Counted from the stretch's first letter, positions 49,971 to 59,297 are shown. The stretch: 64,000 nt of DNA from Bradyrhizobium sp. SSBR45G (GCF_030159255.1 NZ_BSCT01000012.1:62001-126000), one strand, 5' to 3'. The notes: generated by a model not told the origin, from the letters alone. Made by a program: numbers and translations.

Positions 49971-50045
49971 AAGCCGTTGATCATCAAGCCGTTGATCATC
50001 AAGCGGTGGATCATCAAGCCATCGATCATCAGGTGATCGATCGTC
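49971..50045. repeat. Five 15-base tandem repeats
   Basis: Units are AAGCCGTTGATCATC twice, then AAGCGGTGGATCATC, AAGCCATCGATCATC and AGGTGATCGATCGTC. The 15-base period keeps the frame in every strand, and the + strand would read QAVDH repeats, but no supported gene covers it. The 424-base gap 49763-50186 otherwise holds nothing I could identify. Confidence 0.85.
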
Positions 50046-50186
50046 CTGCGATCGCAGCCGGCTCGCACGGACCGTGCATCATGCAGGACGCACTCGTGTC
50101 GATTCATTGCCCCTGCACAGTCCCACTTCGGACGTAAAGGCTACAGATAACGATTTGCATCTACAGGGTGTCGGGGAGACGGGGTG

Positions 50187-51212
50187 ATGTCGTTCGCTGG
50201 GCTCAAGTCAGTCGTCCTGTGCCTGAGCCTGCTCGCCTTGCCCGCGCTCGCCGCAGACCAGTCGACGCGGCCGCATCTTCATGCGGCGTCCAGCAAACCG
50301 ACGATGCTGCAGATGCTGCTGGCGTCATGGAGGCCGAAGCCCGCGCAGACGGTGATGATGCATCGGAAGCCGCCGGCCAGGCATCTGTCGATGCGGAAGC
50401 ACGGGGTCCGGCACGCGGCCGTCGTGGCACGAAAGCCGAAGGCGCCGCCAGCGCCTGTCGCGACCGAGACGCCGGTGCCGGTGGCGGCGCCCTCCACGGT
50501 TGGAGCCGCGATGACGGCGCCGGCCACGCTGTCCGAAGCGGAGCTCGCCGCCAAGGGGCTGGAGCTGTTCAACGACACGGGTCTCTCGGGCGGCAACAAG
50601 GCGTCCTGCGCCACCTGCCACTTCTCGACCGGGCACACCAACAACAAGACCTATGTCGGCCTCGACGTGGTCGCCGACGGCGATCCCAATGGCCGCAACA
50701 CGCCGACCCTGTGGGGCGTCGGCGAGCGCTCGGTGTTCGGCTGGCAGGGCCAGGCGGCGACGCTCGAGGACAGCATCCGCGGCATCATCGTCAACCGCAT
50801 GAAGGGGCCGGAGCCGTCGAAGGAGACCTTGGCGGCGCTGATCGCCTATGTCCGCACGCTGAACTATCCGGCCAACTGGCAGGTCAATGAGGACGGCTCG
50901 CCGCGGCCCGACGCGAGCGCGGCCGTGAAGCGCGGCTTCGAGCTCTATACCGGCGATGGCGGCTGCGGCACCTGCCACCAGCTGCCGACCTTCGACAAGA
51001 AGAGCCGCGACGACATCGGCACCGGCGGCAAGTTCAAGGTGCCGACCCTGCATGCGGTCGCGTCGACCGCGCCGTATTTCCACGACGGCCGCACGGCCTC
51101 GCTGCGCGAGGCGGTCAAGATGATGTGGGAGGTCTATGCCAAGAAGATGGAGTCGCGGCTGCCGACCGACGCCGAGCTCGACGATCTCACCGCCTATGTC
51201 GGTGCGCTGTAG
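50187..51212 (+). CDS. Di-haem c-type cytochrome (cytochrome c peroxidase/MauG-like)
   Basis: A 341-residue exported protein with signal SVVLCLSLLALPALAA. After a Lys/Arg/Pro-rich linker (about residues 30-105), two haem-c motifs follow: CATCH in KASCATCHFSTGH and CGTCH in GGCGTCHQLP. VPTLHAVASTAPYFHDGRTA and the spacing are typical of the CCP/MauG family. It may reduce peroxides or oxidise a substrate in the periplasm. The basic, Pro-rich linker is longer than usual. ATG 50187 is used; GTG 50184 lies one codon upstream. Confidence 0.88.
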   Translation: MSFAGLKSVVLCLSLLALPALAADQSTRPHLHAASSKPTMLQMLLASWRPKPAQTVMMHRKPPARHLSMRKHGVRHAAVVARKPKAPPAPVATETPVPVAAPSTVGAAMTAPATLSEAELAAKGLELFNDTGLSGGNKASCATCHFSTGHTNNKTYVGLDVVADGDPNGRNTPTLWGVGERSVFGWQGQAATLEDSIRGIIVNRMKGPEPSKETLAALIAYVRTLNYPANWQVNEDGSPRPDASAAVKRGFELYTGDGGCGTCHQLPTFDKKSRDDIGTGGKFKVPTLHAVASTAPYFHDGRTASLREAVKMMWEVYAKKMESRLPTDAELDDLTAYVGAL

Positions 51213-51360
51213 CGTGCGCCGGTCCGCGCTGACGGTGGCCTCATGGTTCCGAAGCCGATGCGAGAGCATTGCCTGAGCGTGCCGCGCCCGAGGGCCTCTC
51301 ACCTTGCATCGAGGGCAGCGAACTTCGATCTCATTCTCTCTCGGCCTGCACACCCTCAAC

Positions 51361-51500
51361 CCTCACCCTGAGGAGCCCGCCCTCAGGCGGGCGTCTCGAA
51401 GGGCGAGGCCCCGGCGGCGGTGGCCTCATGGTTCGAGACGCGCCGCCTTGGGCAGTTGTCGCGCAGCAGTCTGCGGCGCACGGCGCTCCTCACCATGAGG
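51361..51500. repeat. Dispersed palindromic element, CTCACCCTGAGG type
   Basis: CCTCACCCTGAGGAG on the left and CTCCTCACCATGAGG on the right, with GGCGTCTCGAA and TTCGAGACGCG nested inside. The ends are near-palindromic. This type is common in Bradyrhizobium intergenic DNA (recalled). No gene lies in the 51213-51578 gap. Confidence 0.75.
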
Positions 51501-51578
51501 TTTGGGAGCCGAGACCGCCGCTGCACATTGGCCAAGAGCAGCGTGCTCATGGAGAGGGCCAGGCCCCGGATCTGCGCC

Positions 51579-53495
51579 TCAGATGTTGGCGCCGAGATCG
51601 GCGATGTCGTCGAACAGCACGCCGGTCTTGGATAACAGGGTCTCTAGCTCGTCGGTGGCGTCGGCGATGCCGCGCGTCGCGGTGTCGATCACCAGCTCCG
51701 CGTCGAGCGGCGGCTCGTAGTCGGTGCCGATGCCGGTGAAGTTCTGCAGGTTTCCGGCGCGGGCCTTGGCGTAGTGGCCCTTGGGATCGCGGCTCTCGCA
51801 GATTTCGGCCGGCGTGGCGACATGCACCTCGCGGAACAGCTCGCCGGCGACGCGGCGCGCGGTGGCGCGGTCGTCGCGCGCGGGCGACACCGCGGCAACG
51901 ATCGCGATATGGCCGTTGCGGGCCAGATGCGTCGCGACCTCGGCGAGGCGGCGGATGTTCTCGGCGCGATCGTCCGGCGTGAAGCCGAGATCCTTGTTGA
52001 GGCCGGCGCGCAACGTATCGCCGTCGAGCAGCACGGGCGCGCCGCCGCGGCTGAACAGCCGCCGTTCCAGCGCGCGCGCCAAGGTCGACTTGCCGGCGCC
52101 GGGCAGTCCGGTCATCCACACCACGGCGCCCTTGTGGCGATAGCGGTCCGCGCGCTCCTGCGGCTGCAGCGCCGATTCCACCGGCATGATGTCGACGGGC
52201 GAGGCGCGCTTGCCGGCGTCGACGGTGAGCACGAGTCCGCCACCGGCGATGCGGCCCTGGACCTCGATGACGAGGCGGCCGGTCCGCGCGTTCTCGGTAT
52301 AGGGATCGACGGCGACCGGCTGGGTCAGCGCGATCTCGATTTCGCCGACATGATTGCGCGCGATCGCGGCCGTCTCCTCGTTGGACAGCGAGCCGGGATC
52401 GACGGCCTTATCGATCGCCACCACGGCGCCGCGGGCCTCGCGGGTGCCGAGCCGCACCAGGATGCTGTCGCCTTTCGACAAGGGCTGGTCATGCAGCCAG
52501 AAGATGCGGGCGTGCAGCCGGCGCGCCGCCTGCGGCTCGCGGCCGACATGGGCGATGACGTCGCCGCGCTCGATGAACAGCTCGCGGTCGAGCGTGATGC
52601 CGACAGAACGGCCCGCGCCTTGCGGCGTGGTCACCGGCGTCTGCGGCCAGCCTTCGACCGACTTGATCTTGGCGATCTTGCCGGCCGGCATGATCACGAT
52701 CTCGTCGCCGGTCTTGAGCTCGCCGGCCTCGACGCGGCCGGCGACGATGCGGCGGTCGTCGAACTTGTAGATCGCCTGCACCGGCAGACGCAGCGGCAGG
52801 CTCGACAGCGGCTTTGCCGGCTCGAGGCCATCGAGCGCCTCGACCACGGTCGGGCCCTTGTACCAGCCGATCCGCGAGGTGTGCTTGGCGACACCGTCGC
52901 CGTCGCGGGCCGAGATCGGGATCACCGCCACCGGCTTGACGCCGAGGCCTTCGAGGTGGGCGGAGATCTCGGTCTTGATCTCGTCGAAGCGGGCCTGGCC
53001 GAAATCGACCCGGTCCATCTTGTTGACGACGACGGCGACCTGTTTCACGCCGAGCAGATGCAAGAGATAGCCATGGCGGCGGGTCTGGTCGCGCACGCCT
53101 TCCAGCGCGTCGATGATCAGCACTGCGCCGTCGGCCTGCGAGGCGCCGGTGATCATGTTGCGCAGGAATTCGGCGTGGCCGGGCGCGTCGATCAGCACGA
53201 CCTCGCGCGCATTGGTGCGGAAGCGGATCTGCGTGGTGTCGATGGTGATGCCCTGGTCGCGCTCGGTCTGCAGCGCGTCGAGCAGGAACGACCATTCGAA
53301 CGGCATGCCGCGGCGCGCCGAGACGGCCTGCAGCATTTCGAGCTTGCCATCGGGCAGGCTGCCGGTCTCATGCAGCAGGCGGCCGACCAGCGTCGACTTG
53401 CCGTGATCGACATGGCCGACGATCACGATGCTGACCTGGGGACGGGTGGTGCCGTTCGGCGTGGCGGGGGAAGCGGACGGGACTCTCATGTTCAT
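51579..53495 (-). CDS. cysNC: Bifunctional sulfate adenylyltransferase subunit 1 / APS kinase (CysNC, NodQ-like)
   Basis: A 638-residue fusion. The first 440 residues are the CysN GTPase: P-loop GHVDHGKST at about 27, DAPGHAEF, NKMDRVD. The last 175 are an APS kinase with GLPGAGKSTLARALE at about 463 and GLNKDLGFTPDDRAENIRR. With CysD it makes APS, then PAPS. ATG 53495 gives MNMRVPSAS; the long upstream frame overlaps cysD and is not coding. It follows cysD by 14 bases. Confidence 0.96.
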   Translation of the reverse strand: MNMRVPSASPATPNGTTRPQVSIVIVGHVDHGKSTLVGRLLHETGSLPDGKLEMLQAVSARRGMPFEWSFLLDALQTERDQGITIDTTQIRFRTNAREVVLIDAPGHAEFLRNMITGASQADGAVLIIDALEGVRDQTRRHGYLLHLLGVKQVAVVVNKMDRVDFGQARFDEIKTEISAHLEGLGVKPVAVIPISARDGDGVAKHTSRIGWYKGPTVVEALDGLEPAKPLSSLPLRLPVQAIYKFDDRRIVAGRVEAGELKTGDEIVIMPAGKIAKIKSVEGWPQTPVTTPQGAGRSVGITLDRELFIERGDVIAHVGREPQAARRLHARIFWLHDQPLSKGDSILVRLGTREARGAVVAIDKAVDPGSLSNEETAAIARNHVGEIEIALTQPVAVDPYTENARTGRLVIEVQGRIAGGGLVLTVDAGKRASPVDIMPVESALQPQERADRYRHKGAVVWMTGLPGAGKSTLARALERRLFSRGGAPVLLDGDTLRAGLNKDLGFTPDDRAENIRRLAEVATHLARNGHIAIVAAVSPARDDRATARRVAGELFREVHVATPAEICESRDPKGHYAKARAGNLQNFTGIGTDYEPPLDAELVIDTATRGIADATDELETLLSKTGVLFDDIADLGANI

Positions 53496-53509
53496 CGCCT
53501 CGGCTCCGC

Positions 53510-54415
53510 TCACAGATAGCCGGCGACGCGCAGACGCTCGAAGGCGTCCTCGGTCTCGTGGTCGAGCGCACGGCCGGCGCGCTCCGGCACCTTGGTGCTT
53601 TCGAGCTCGGCGAGAATCTCCGGAATGGTCGAGGCGTTGGACGCCACCGGGAACGTGATGTCCTGGTCGCCGAGCGAGCGATAGCGCTTGCCGTTCTTGG
53701 AGAGATACAGCGGGATGATCGGGATGTTCTCGCGCGCGGTGTAGGCCCAGATGTCGGCCTCGGTCCAATGCAGGATCGGATGGATGCGCAGATGAGCGCC
53801 CTGCGGCGGCGAGGCGTTGAAGTGGTCCCAGAATTCCGGCGGCTGGTCGCGCACGTCCCAGTTGCCTTCGGCGCCGCGCGGCGAGAACACGCGCTCCTTG
53901 GCGCGCGTCGCCTCCTCATCGCGGCGGATGCCGGCGATCAGGCCGTCGAAGCCATGCTTGGCCAGCGCCATCTTCAGGCCCTCGGTCTTCCGCGCGGCCG
54001 AGCGCGCCGCGGGGGGCAGGGTCGGATCGACCGCGTCGATCGGCGGGCACGGTTCGATCTTCAGGTCGAGGCCCCATTCCTGCGCGTAGGTGTCGCGGAA
54101 GGCGTACATCTCCGGAAACTTCTTGGCGGTATCGACATGCATGGCCGGGAACGGCACGCGGCCGAAGAAGGCCTTGCGCGCCAGCCAGATCATGACGTTG
54201 GAATCTTTTCCCAGGGACCACAGCAAAGCGAGCTTCTTCAGCCGTGCAAAGGCCTCGCGGAGAATGTAAATGCTCTGCGCCTCCAGCTGATCGAGATGAT
54301 CCATCGCGGCTGCCCCATGAAGGACGCGCGGCATGGAAGATGCTTGATCGAGTTGGGTCGAGGGCAACCGATCTCTGGAAACGTCGTTTGTGAGAATGTG
54401 CATGCTACTAGCCAT
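53510..54415 (-). CDS. cysD: Sulfate adenylyltransferase subunit 2 CysD
   Basis: A 301-residue ATP-pyrophosphatase. Markers are LALLWSLGKDSNVMIWLARK, the PP-loop; LIAGIRRDEEATRAKERVFS; and WDHFNASPPQGAHLRIHPIL. It forms APS from ATP and sulfate, driven by CysN GTP hydrolysis. ATG 54415 gives 301 residues, close to the E. coli length of 302. The frame is open to 54706 but this overlaps cysG. It is transcribed leftward from the shared control region with cysG. Confidence 0.95.
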   Translation of the reverse strand: MASSMHILTNDVSRDRLPSTQLDQASSMPRVLHGAAAMDHLDQLEAQSIYILREAFARLKKLALLWSLGKDSNVMIWLARKAFFGRVPFPAMHVDTAKKFPEMYAFRDTYAQEWGLDLKIEPCPPIDAVDPTLPPAARSAARKTEGLKMALAKHGFDGLIAGIRRDEEATRAKERVFSPRGAEGNWDVRDQPPEFWDHFNASPPQGAHLRIHPILHWTEADIWAYTARENIPIIPLYLSKNGKRYRSLGDQDITFPVASNASTIPEILAELESTKVPERAGRALDHETEDAFERLRVAGYL

Positions 54416-54450
54416 CGCCTGCTTGGGAGAAAATTCTATGGCGAAGCCAA

Positions 54451-54504
54451 GGAATAATTTTCTCTTTACGTCTGCGGTGTGACACTTATATAGAAAATAA
54501 TTCC
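54451..54504. promoter_or_regulatory. AT-rich divergent control region with 13-base inverted repeat
   Basis: GGAATAATTTTCT (54451-54463) and AGAAAATAATTCC (54492-54504) pair with one mismatch around a 28-base spacer, midway between cysD and cysG. A LysR-type (CysB-like) regulator site or divergent promoter elements are possible. The stretch is strikingly AT-rich for this genome. Confidence 0.55.
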
Positions 54505-54538
54505 AGTCAACCCCGAAGAGTCGAAACCGAAGAGCGCA

Positions 54539-55969
54539 ATGCAATATCTGCCGGTGTTTCTCGATCTGAAGGCCGGCCCCGTGCTGCTCATCGGCGCGGG
54601 GGAGCTCGTGCGCGCCAAGCTTCGGGTGTTGTTGTCGGCCGGCGCTGATATCCGCTGGTTCGCGACCGATGGCGATTTCGAGCTCGGCGGTCTGCACGAC
54701 GATCATGGCCAGATCGAGCGTTCCGAGGGCGATCCGCTGAGTGCGGATCTCACCGGTGTCATCGCGGTGCTGTGCGCCGGCGCCGGCGACATCGGCGTGG
54801 CGATGTCAGCACGGGCGCGGTCGGTGGGCCTGCCCGTCAACGTGATGGACGACCTCGCGCATTCCAGCTTCATCTTTCCGGCGATCGTCGATCGCGGCGA
54901 CGTCGTGGTGGCGATCGGCACTGGCGGCTCGTCGCCGGTGGTGGCGCGGCGCGTGCGCGAGCGCATCGAGGCGCTGCTGCCGGCGCGGATCGGCGAGCTC
55001 GCGGGCTTCATCGGCGACTTCCGCAAGATCATCAATCCCCTCATCGCCGAGATGCCGCTGCGCCGCCGGTTCTGGGAGCGTGTCGTCGACGGCCCGATCG
55101 GCGCGCTGGTGCTCGCGGGGCGCAAGCCGGAGGCCGAAGCGGCGCTGCGCGGCATCGCCGATCCCACGGCTTATGCGGGCGCCGATCATGCCGGCCGCAG
55201 CGAGGGGCATGTGACCCTGGTCGGCGCCGGTCCCGGCGATCCCGATCTTCTGACGATCAAGGCGCTGCGCGCGCTGCAGGACGCCGACGTCGTGTTCTAC
55301 GACGAACTGGTCACGCCGGAGATTCTTGATCGCATCCGCCGCGACGCCTCGCGCGTGCCGGTCGGCCGCCGCGTCGGCAAGCCCGGCATCGGCCAGGATG
55401 CCGTCAACACGCTGCTGATCGAGGCCGCCCGCGAGGGCAAGCGCGCCGTGCGTCTGAAGGGCGGCGATGCTTTCGTGTTCGGCCGCGGCGGCGAGGAGGT
55501 CGATGCGCTGCGCAAGGCCGGCGTGTCCTACACAATCGTGCCCGGCATCACCGCCGGCATCGGCGCGGCCGCGCAGTTCGAGGTGCCGCTGACATTCCGC
55601 AGCAAGGCGCTGCGCATCACCTTCCTCACCGCGCACAAGGAGCGCGATGCCGAGGCGGTCGACTGGTCGGTTCTCACCGACACCAAGATGACCGTCGTCG
55701 TCTACATGGGCATGACCGCGGCGCCGGCGGTGCGCTCCGGCCTGCTCGCGGCGGGACGTTCGCCGCAGACGCCGGTCGGCGTGTTCGCGCGGGTGACTCG
55801 GCCGGATGCGCAGGCCGCGGTCGGGACGCTCGATCAGTTGCCGGATCTCGTCGGCCAGATCGATGGCGGCCCGGCCATCCTCATCATCGGTGACGTCGTG
55901 GCGCATTCGGCGCCGTGGCGTCAGCAGAATCTCAGTGGCGTGATTGCAAAACTCCTGGAACCCGTCTGA
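54539..55969 (+). CDS. cysG: Sirohaem synthase CysG (multifunctional)
   Basis: A 476-residue trifunctional enzyme. The N-terminal third is a precorrin-2 dehydrogenase/ferrochelatase (VFLDLKAGPVLLIGAGELVR); the rest is uroporphyrinogen-III methyltransferase with VTLVGAGPGDPDLLTIKALR and KGGDAFVFGRGGEEVDAL and GITAGIGAAAQFEVPLTFRS. It makes sirohaem for the sulfite reductase encoded two genes down. It is the first gene of the rightward sulfite-reduction run. Confidence 0.95.
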   Translation: MQYLPVFLDLKAGPVLLIGAGELVRAKLRVLLSAGADIRWFATDGDFELGGLHDDHGQIERSEGDPLSADLTGVIAVLCAGAGDIGVAMSARARSVGLPVNVMDDLAHSSFIFPAIVDRGDVVVAIGTGGSSPVVARRVRERIEALLPARIGELAGFIGDFRKIINPLIAEMPLRRRFWERVVDGPIGALVLAGRKPEAEAALRGIADPTAYAGADHAGRSEGHVTLVGAGPGDPDLLTIKALRALQDADVVFYDELVTPEILDRIRRDASRVPVGRRVGKPGIGQDAVNTLLIEAAREGKRAVRLKGGDAFVFGRGGEEVDALRKAGVSYTIVPGITAGIGAAAQFEVPLTFRSKALRITFLTAHKERDAEAVDWSVLTDTKMTVVVYMGMTAAPAVRSGLLAAGRSPQTPVGVFARVTRPDAQAAVGTLDQLPDLVGQIDGGPAILIIGDVVAHSAPWRQQNLSGVIAKLLEPV

Positions 55970-56284
55970 ATGACCTCCCCGCTGCAACAGAAGATCAAGA
56001 TCACCGGTCCCTCGATCATCACCGCGAACCGGACGTGGGACGGCGCGGTGATCTACCGCACCGGCGCCAAGGGCTGGTCGGATGACCTCAGCCACGCCGC
56101 GATCGTCCGCACCGCCGACGAGGCGCGCGCGCTGCTGGCGGAAGCCGTGGCCGATGATCTCGGCGCCATCGGTCCTTATATCGCGCCGGTCGAGGTCGCT
56201 GCCGACGGCGCGGTCAAGCCCGGCAATATGCGCGAACACATCCGGCTCACGGGCGCCACCATTGCGCTCCCGGCTCAAGCCTGA
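55970..56284 (+). CDS. DUF2849 protein in the sulfite-reductase operon
   Basis: A 104-residue protein starting MTSPLQQKIKITGPSIITAN, with GAVIYRTGAKGWSDDLSHAA. DUF2849 occurs almost only between cysG and cysI in alphaproteobacteria. It directly follows the cysG stop and lies 10 bases before cysI. No reaction is known; an accessory role in sulfite reductase assembly is plausible from context alone. Confidence 0.85.
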   Translation: MTSPLQQKIKITGPSIITANRTWDGAVIYRTGAKGWSDDLSHAAIVRTADEARALLAEAVADDLGAIGPYIAPVEVAADGAVKPGNMREHIRLTGATIALPAQA

Positions 56285-56294
56285 AGGCCCTGTC

Positions 56295-57950
56295 ATGTAT
56301 GCTTACGACGAAATCGATCGCACTTTGGTCAACGAGCGCGTCGCCGAATTTCGCGACCAGGTGAAGCGGCGCCTGTCGGGCGAATTGTCCGAGGACGAGT
56401 TCAAGATGCTGCGGCTGCAGAATGGCGTCTATCTGCAGCTGCACGCCTACATGTACCGCATCGCCATTCCCTACGGTACGCTGTCGTCCGATCAGCTGCG
56501 CCGGCTGGCGCATGTCGCACGCCGCTACGATCGCGGCTATGGCCACTTCACGACGCGGCAGAACATCCAGTTCAACTGGATCAAGCTCGCCGAGCTGCCC
56601 GACGCGATGGCCGATCTTGCCGAAGTGGGCATCCAGTCGATGCAGACCTCCGGCAACAACATGCGCAACGTCACCTCGGACCAGTGGGCCGGAGTCGCGC
56701 CCGGTGAGATCGAGGATCCGCGCATCTGGGCCGAGCTGCTGCGCCAGTTCACGACCTTGCATCCGGAGTTCTCGTTCCTGCCGCGCAAGTTCAAGATCGC
56801 GATCACGGCCTCCGATCATGACCGCGCCGCGATCAAGATCCACGACATCGGTCTCAGGCTCCTCAAGAACGAGCAGGGCGAGACCGGCTTCGAGGTGCTG
56901 GTCGGCGGTGGCCTGGGACGCTCGCCCTTCATCGCCAAGACCATCAAGCCGTTCGTCCACGGCCACGACATTCTCAGCTATGTCGAGGCGATCCTGCGCG
57001 TCTACAATCAGTATGGCCGCCGCGACAACATCTACAAGGCGCGCATCAAGATCCTGGTGCACGAACTCGGCATCGAGAAGTTCGCCGCCGAGGTCGAGGA
57101 GGAGTGGCTGCAGATCCGCGACGGCGCGCTGAAGATCGACGACGGCGTCGTCGAGGATATCCGCTCGCGCTTCTTCTATCCGGCCTATGAGACGCTGCCG
57201 GCCATGCCGGACGAGCTCAAGCAGGCCGCGCATGATCCGAAGTTCGAGGCTTGGCGCAAGAACTCGGTCTTCGCCCACAAGGTGCAGGGCCATGCGATCG
57301 TGGTCGTGTCGCTGAAGCCGGTGGGCGGACCTCCGGGCGACGCGACCGCCGACCAGATGGATGCGCTGGCCGATATCGCCGACACATATTCGTTCGGCGA
57401 GATCCGCGTCGGCCATGAGCAGAACCTGGCGCTGCCGCATGTCAGGAAGAGCGACCTGCCGAAGCTGTGGAAGGCGCTCGACGCGATCGGCCTTGCGATC
57501 CCCAACGTCAACCTGGTGTCCGACATCATTGCCTGTCCGGGGCTGGACTACTGCTCGCTGGCGAATGCGCGCTCGATTCCGATCGCGCAGGAGATCACGC
57601 GCCGCTTTGCCAATCACGACACGGCGAACCTGATCGGCCGGCTGCACATCAACATCTCCGGCTGCATCAATGCCTGCGGCCATCACCATGTCGGCCATAT
57701 CGGCATCCTCGGCGTCGAGAAGAACGACGAGGAGTTCTACCAGATCACCATCGGCGGCCGCGCCGACGAGGGCGCCGTGCTCGGCACCCTGATCGGGCCC
57801 GCGGTGCCCTATGGCGAGGTCGCCGACGTGGTCGAGGACATCGTCGAAGCCTATCTCGCGCTGCGCGCGCATCCCGAAGAGCTGTTCGTCGACACGGTGA
57901 AGCGGCTCGGAGTCGAACCATTCAAGGAGCGGGTCTATGCCACTCGTTAA
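56295..57950 (+). CDS. cysI: Sulfite reductase haemoprotein subunit CysI
   Basis: A 551-residue nitrite/sulfite reductase. It has two ferredoxin-like half domains (FTTRQNIQFNWIKL) and the 4Fe-4S/sirohaem ligands CPGLDYCSLANARS and ISGCINACGHHH, with both Cys pairs intact. It reduces sulfite to sulfide with six electrons. No CysJ flavoprotein is seen, so ferredoxin or another donor is likely. ATG 56295 starts MYAYDEIDRTLVN; the longer upstream frame is in the DUF2849 gene. Confidence 0.95.
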   Translation: MYAYDEIDRTLVNERVAEFRDQVKRRLSGELSEDEFKMLRLQNGVYLQLHAYMYRIAIPYGTLSSDQLRRLAHVARRYDRGYGHFTTRQNIQFNWIKLAELPDAMADLAEVGIQSMQTSGNNMRNVTSDQWAGVAPGEIEDPRIWAELLRQFTTLHPEFSFLPRKFKIAITASDHDRAAIKIHDIGLRLLKNEQGETGFEVLVGGGLGRSPFIAKTIKPFVHGHDILSYVEAILRVYNQYGRRDNIYKARIKILVHELGIEKFAAEVEEEWLQIRDGALKIDDGVVEDIRSRFFYPAYETLPAMPDELKQAAHDPKFEAWRKNSVFAHKVQGHAIVVVSLKPVGGPPGDATADQMDALADIADTYSFGEIRVGHEQNLALPHVRKSDLPKLWKALDAIGLAIPNVNLVSDIIACPGLDYCSLANARSIPIAQEITRRFANHDTANLIGRLHINISGCINACGHHHVGHIGILGVEKNDEEFYQITIGGRADEGAVLGTLIGPAVPYGEVADVVEDIVEAYLALRAHPEELFVDTVKRLGVEPFKERVYATR

Positions 57951-58455
57951 GGGCGGACACATCATTGCGGACGAGTTCGTCCGTGTCTCGGACGATGCCG
58001 AGCTGCCGGCGCAGGGCGCGATCCTCGTCTCCGAGGCGCGCTTCCTGGCCGGGCCTGACGCGCTCGCGAGCCGCTCCAGCGGCAAGCTCGGCGTGATCTG
58101 GCCGAACAACCGCGACGTCGACGATCTCGTGCCGTATCTCGGCCGCATCGCGCTGATCGCGCTGGTGTTCCCGAGCTTCCGCGACGGCCGCGCCTACACC
58201 CAGGCGCGCCTGCTGCGCGAGCGCCATGGCTATCGCGGCGAGCTGCGGGCGACAGGGCAGGTGCTGCGCGATCAGTTCGTGTTCATGCTGCGCGCCGGCT
58301 TCGACGCCTTCGACGTCAAGAAGCAGGCCGACGCCGACGCCTTCGCCGAGACGGTGAAGCGCTATTCGGTGTTCTATCAGCCGACCGGCGACGGCCGGCT
58401 CTCGGCCCTGCATCAGCGCCTGCAATTGCGCCATTCGGAGAGTGCCGGGCTGTGA
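57937..58455 (+). CDS. DUF934 protein in the sulfite-reductase operon
   Basis: A 172-residue protein starting MPLVKGGHIIADEFVRVSDD, with LGVIWPNNRDVDDLVPYLGR and IALVFPSFRDGRAYTQARLL. DUF934 (COG3749) occurs next to cysI and cysH in many alpha- and betaproteobacteria. Its start overlaps the cysI end by 14 bases and its end overlaps cysH by 4. It may help electron delivery to CysI, but that is a contextual guess. Confidence 0.88.
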   Translation: MPLVKGGHIIADEFVRVSDDAELPAQGAILVSEARFLAGPDALASRSSGKLGVIWPNNRDVDDLVPYLGRIALIALVFPSFRDGRAYTQARLLRERHGYRGELRATGQVLRDQFVFMLRAGFDAFDVKKQADADAFAETVKRYSVFYQPTGDGRLSALHQRLQLRHSESAGL

Positions 58456-59177
58456 GCACGCTGGCTGCATCATCGTCGGACGCACAGACGCCGGTCGCGG
58501 CGCTGGATGCAGCGCTGCGCACGGCTGCGCCGCATGAGGTCATTGCCGCCGCCCTGCAGGCGATCGGGCGAGAGCGGCTCGCCGTGGTGTCGTCGTTCGG
58601 CACGGAGTCCGCGGCGCTGCTGAAGGTCACCGCCGACGTCGATCCGGCGATCCCCGTCGTCTTCCTCGACACCGGGCACATGTTCGCCGAGACGCTGGCC
58701 TATCGCGACCAGCTGATCGAGATCCTCGGCCTGCGCGACGTGCGCTCGATCAAGCCTGATGCCGCGGCGCTGGCGCGCGAGGATGCCGACAACGAGCTGT
58801 GGTTCTCGGACCCCGACGCCTGCTGCCGCATCCGCAAGGTCGAGCCGCTGGCGCGCGCGCTCGCGCCCTTCACCGCCTGGATCAATGGCCGCAAGCGCTT
58901 CCAGGGCGGCCTGCGCGCCGCGATCCCGGTCGTCGAGCAGGACGGCACACGGGTGAAGTTCAATCCGTTCGCCAACGTCACGCGCGAGGACATCGCGGAG
59001 ATCTATCGCACGGCCAACCTGCCGCAGCATCCGCTGGTCGCCTCCGGCTTCCGCTCGATCGGCTGCATGCCCTGCACCAGCCGCTCGGACTCCGCCGAGG
59101 ACGATCGCGCCGGCCGCTGGCGCGGCCGCGGCAAGACCGAGTGCGGGATCCACACGGTGGCGACGTCGTCGGTGTAG
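58452..59177 (+). CDS. cysH: Phosphoadenylyl/adenylyl-sulfate reductase CysH (APS-reductase type)
   Basis: A 241-residue thioredoxin-dependent reductase. The PP-loop-like start is VVSSFGTESAALLKV. Two 4Fe-4S Cys pairs are visible: DACCRIRKVEP and GCMPCTSRS, and the catalytic Cys is in ECGIH near the end. The CC...CxxC set marks the APS-using iron-sulfur class, in contrast to E. coli CysH. It yields sulfite for CysI. Start GTG 58452 overlaps the DUF934 stop. Confidence 0.93.
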   Translation: MSTLAASSSDAQTPVAALDAALRTAAPHEVIAAALQAIGRERLAVVSSFGTESAALLKVTADVDPAIPVVFLDTGHMFAETLAYRDQLIEILGLRDVRSIKPDAAALAREDADNELWFSDPDACCRIRKVEPLARALAPFTAWINGRKRFQGGLRAAIPVVEQDGTRVKFNPFANVTREDIAEIYRTANLPQHPLVASGFRSIGCMPCTSRSDSAEDDRAGRWRGRGKTECGIHTVATSSV

Positions 59178-59297
59178 CGAGTCCAGCTGTGGGGCACCAT
59201 CCACATGTCCCGCTCAGGTTGCGGTCTGCTTGTGCGGACATATCGAGAACAACATCAGGCGCATGTGGTTGTCGCGTGCGCCCGATCGCGGACATTC

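Noticed and set aside
49971..50045. CRISPR array
   Set aside because: Units are 15 bases without spacers and no cas genes are near.
49733..50137. Protein frame over the 15-base repeats (QAVDH units)
   Set aside because: The frame overlaps the start of the COG3904 gene and has no ribosome site; the repeat period of 15 explains the open frame.
53496..53768. N-terminal extension of the CysNC frame
   Set aside because: It overlaps the cysD 3-prime end and has no match; the family start with the P-loop at residue 27 is at 53495.
56082..56294. N-terminal extension of the CysI frame
   Set aside because: It is the DUF2849 gene read in another frame.
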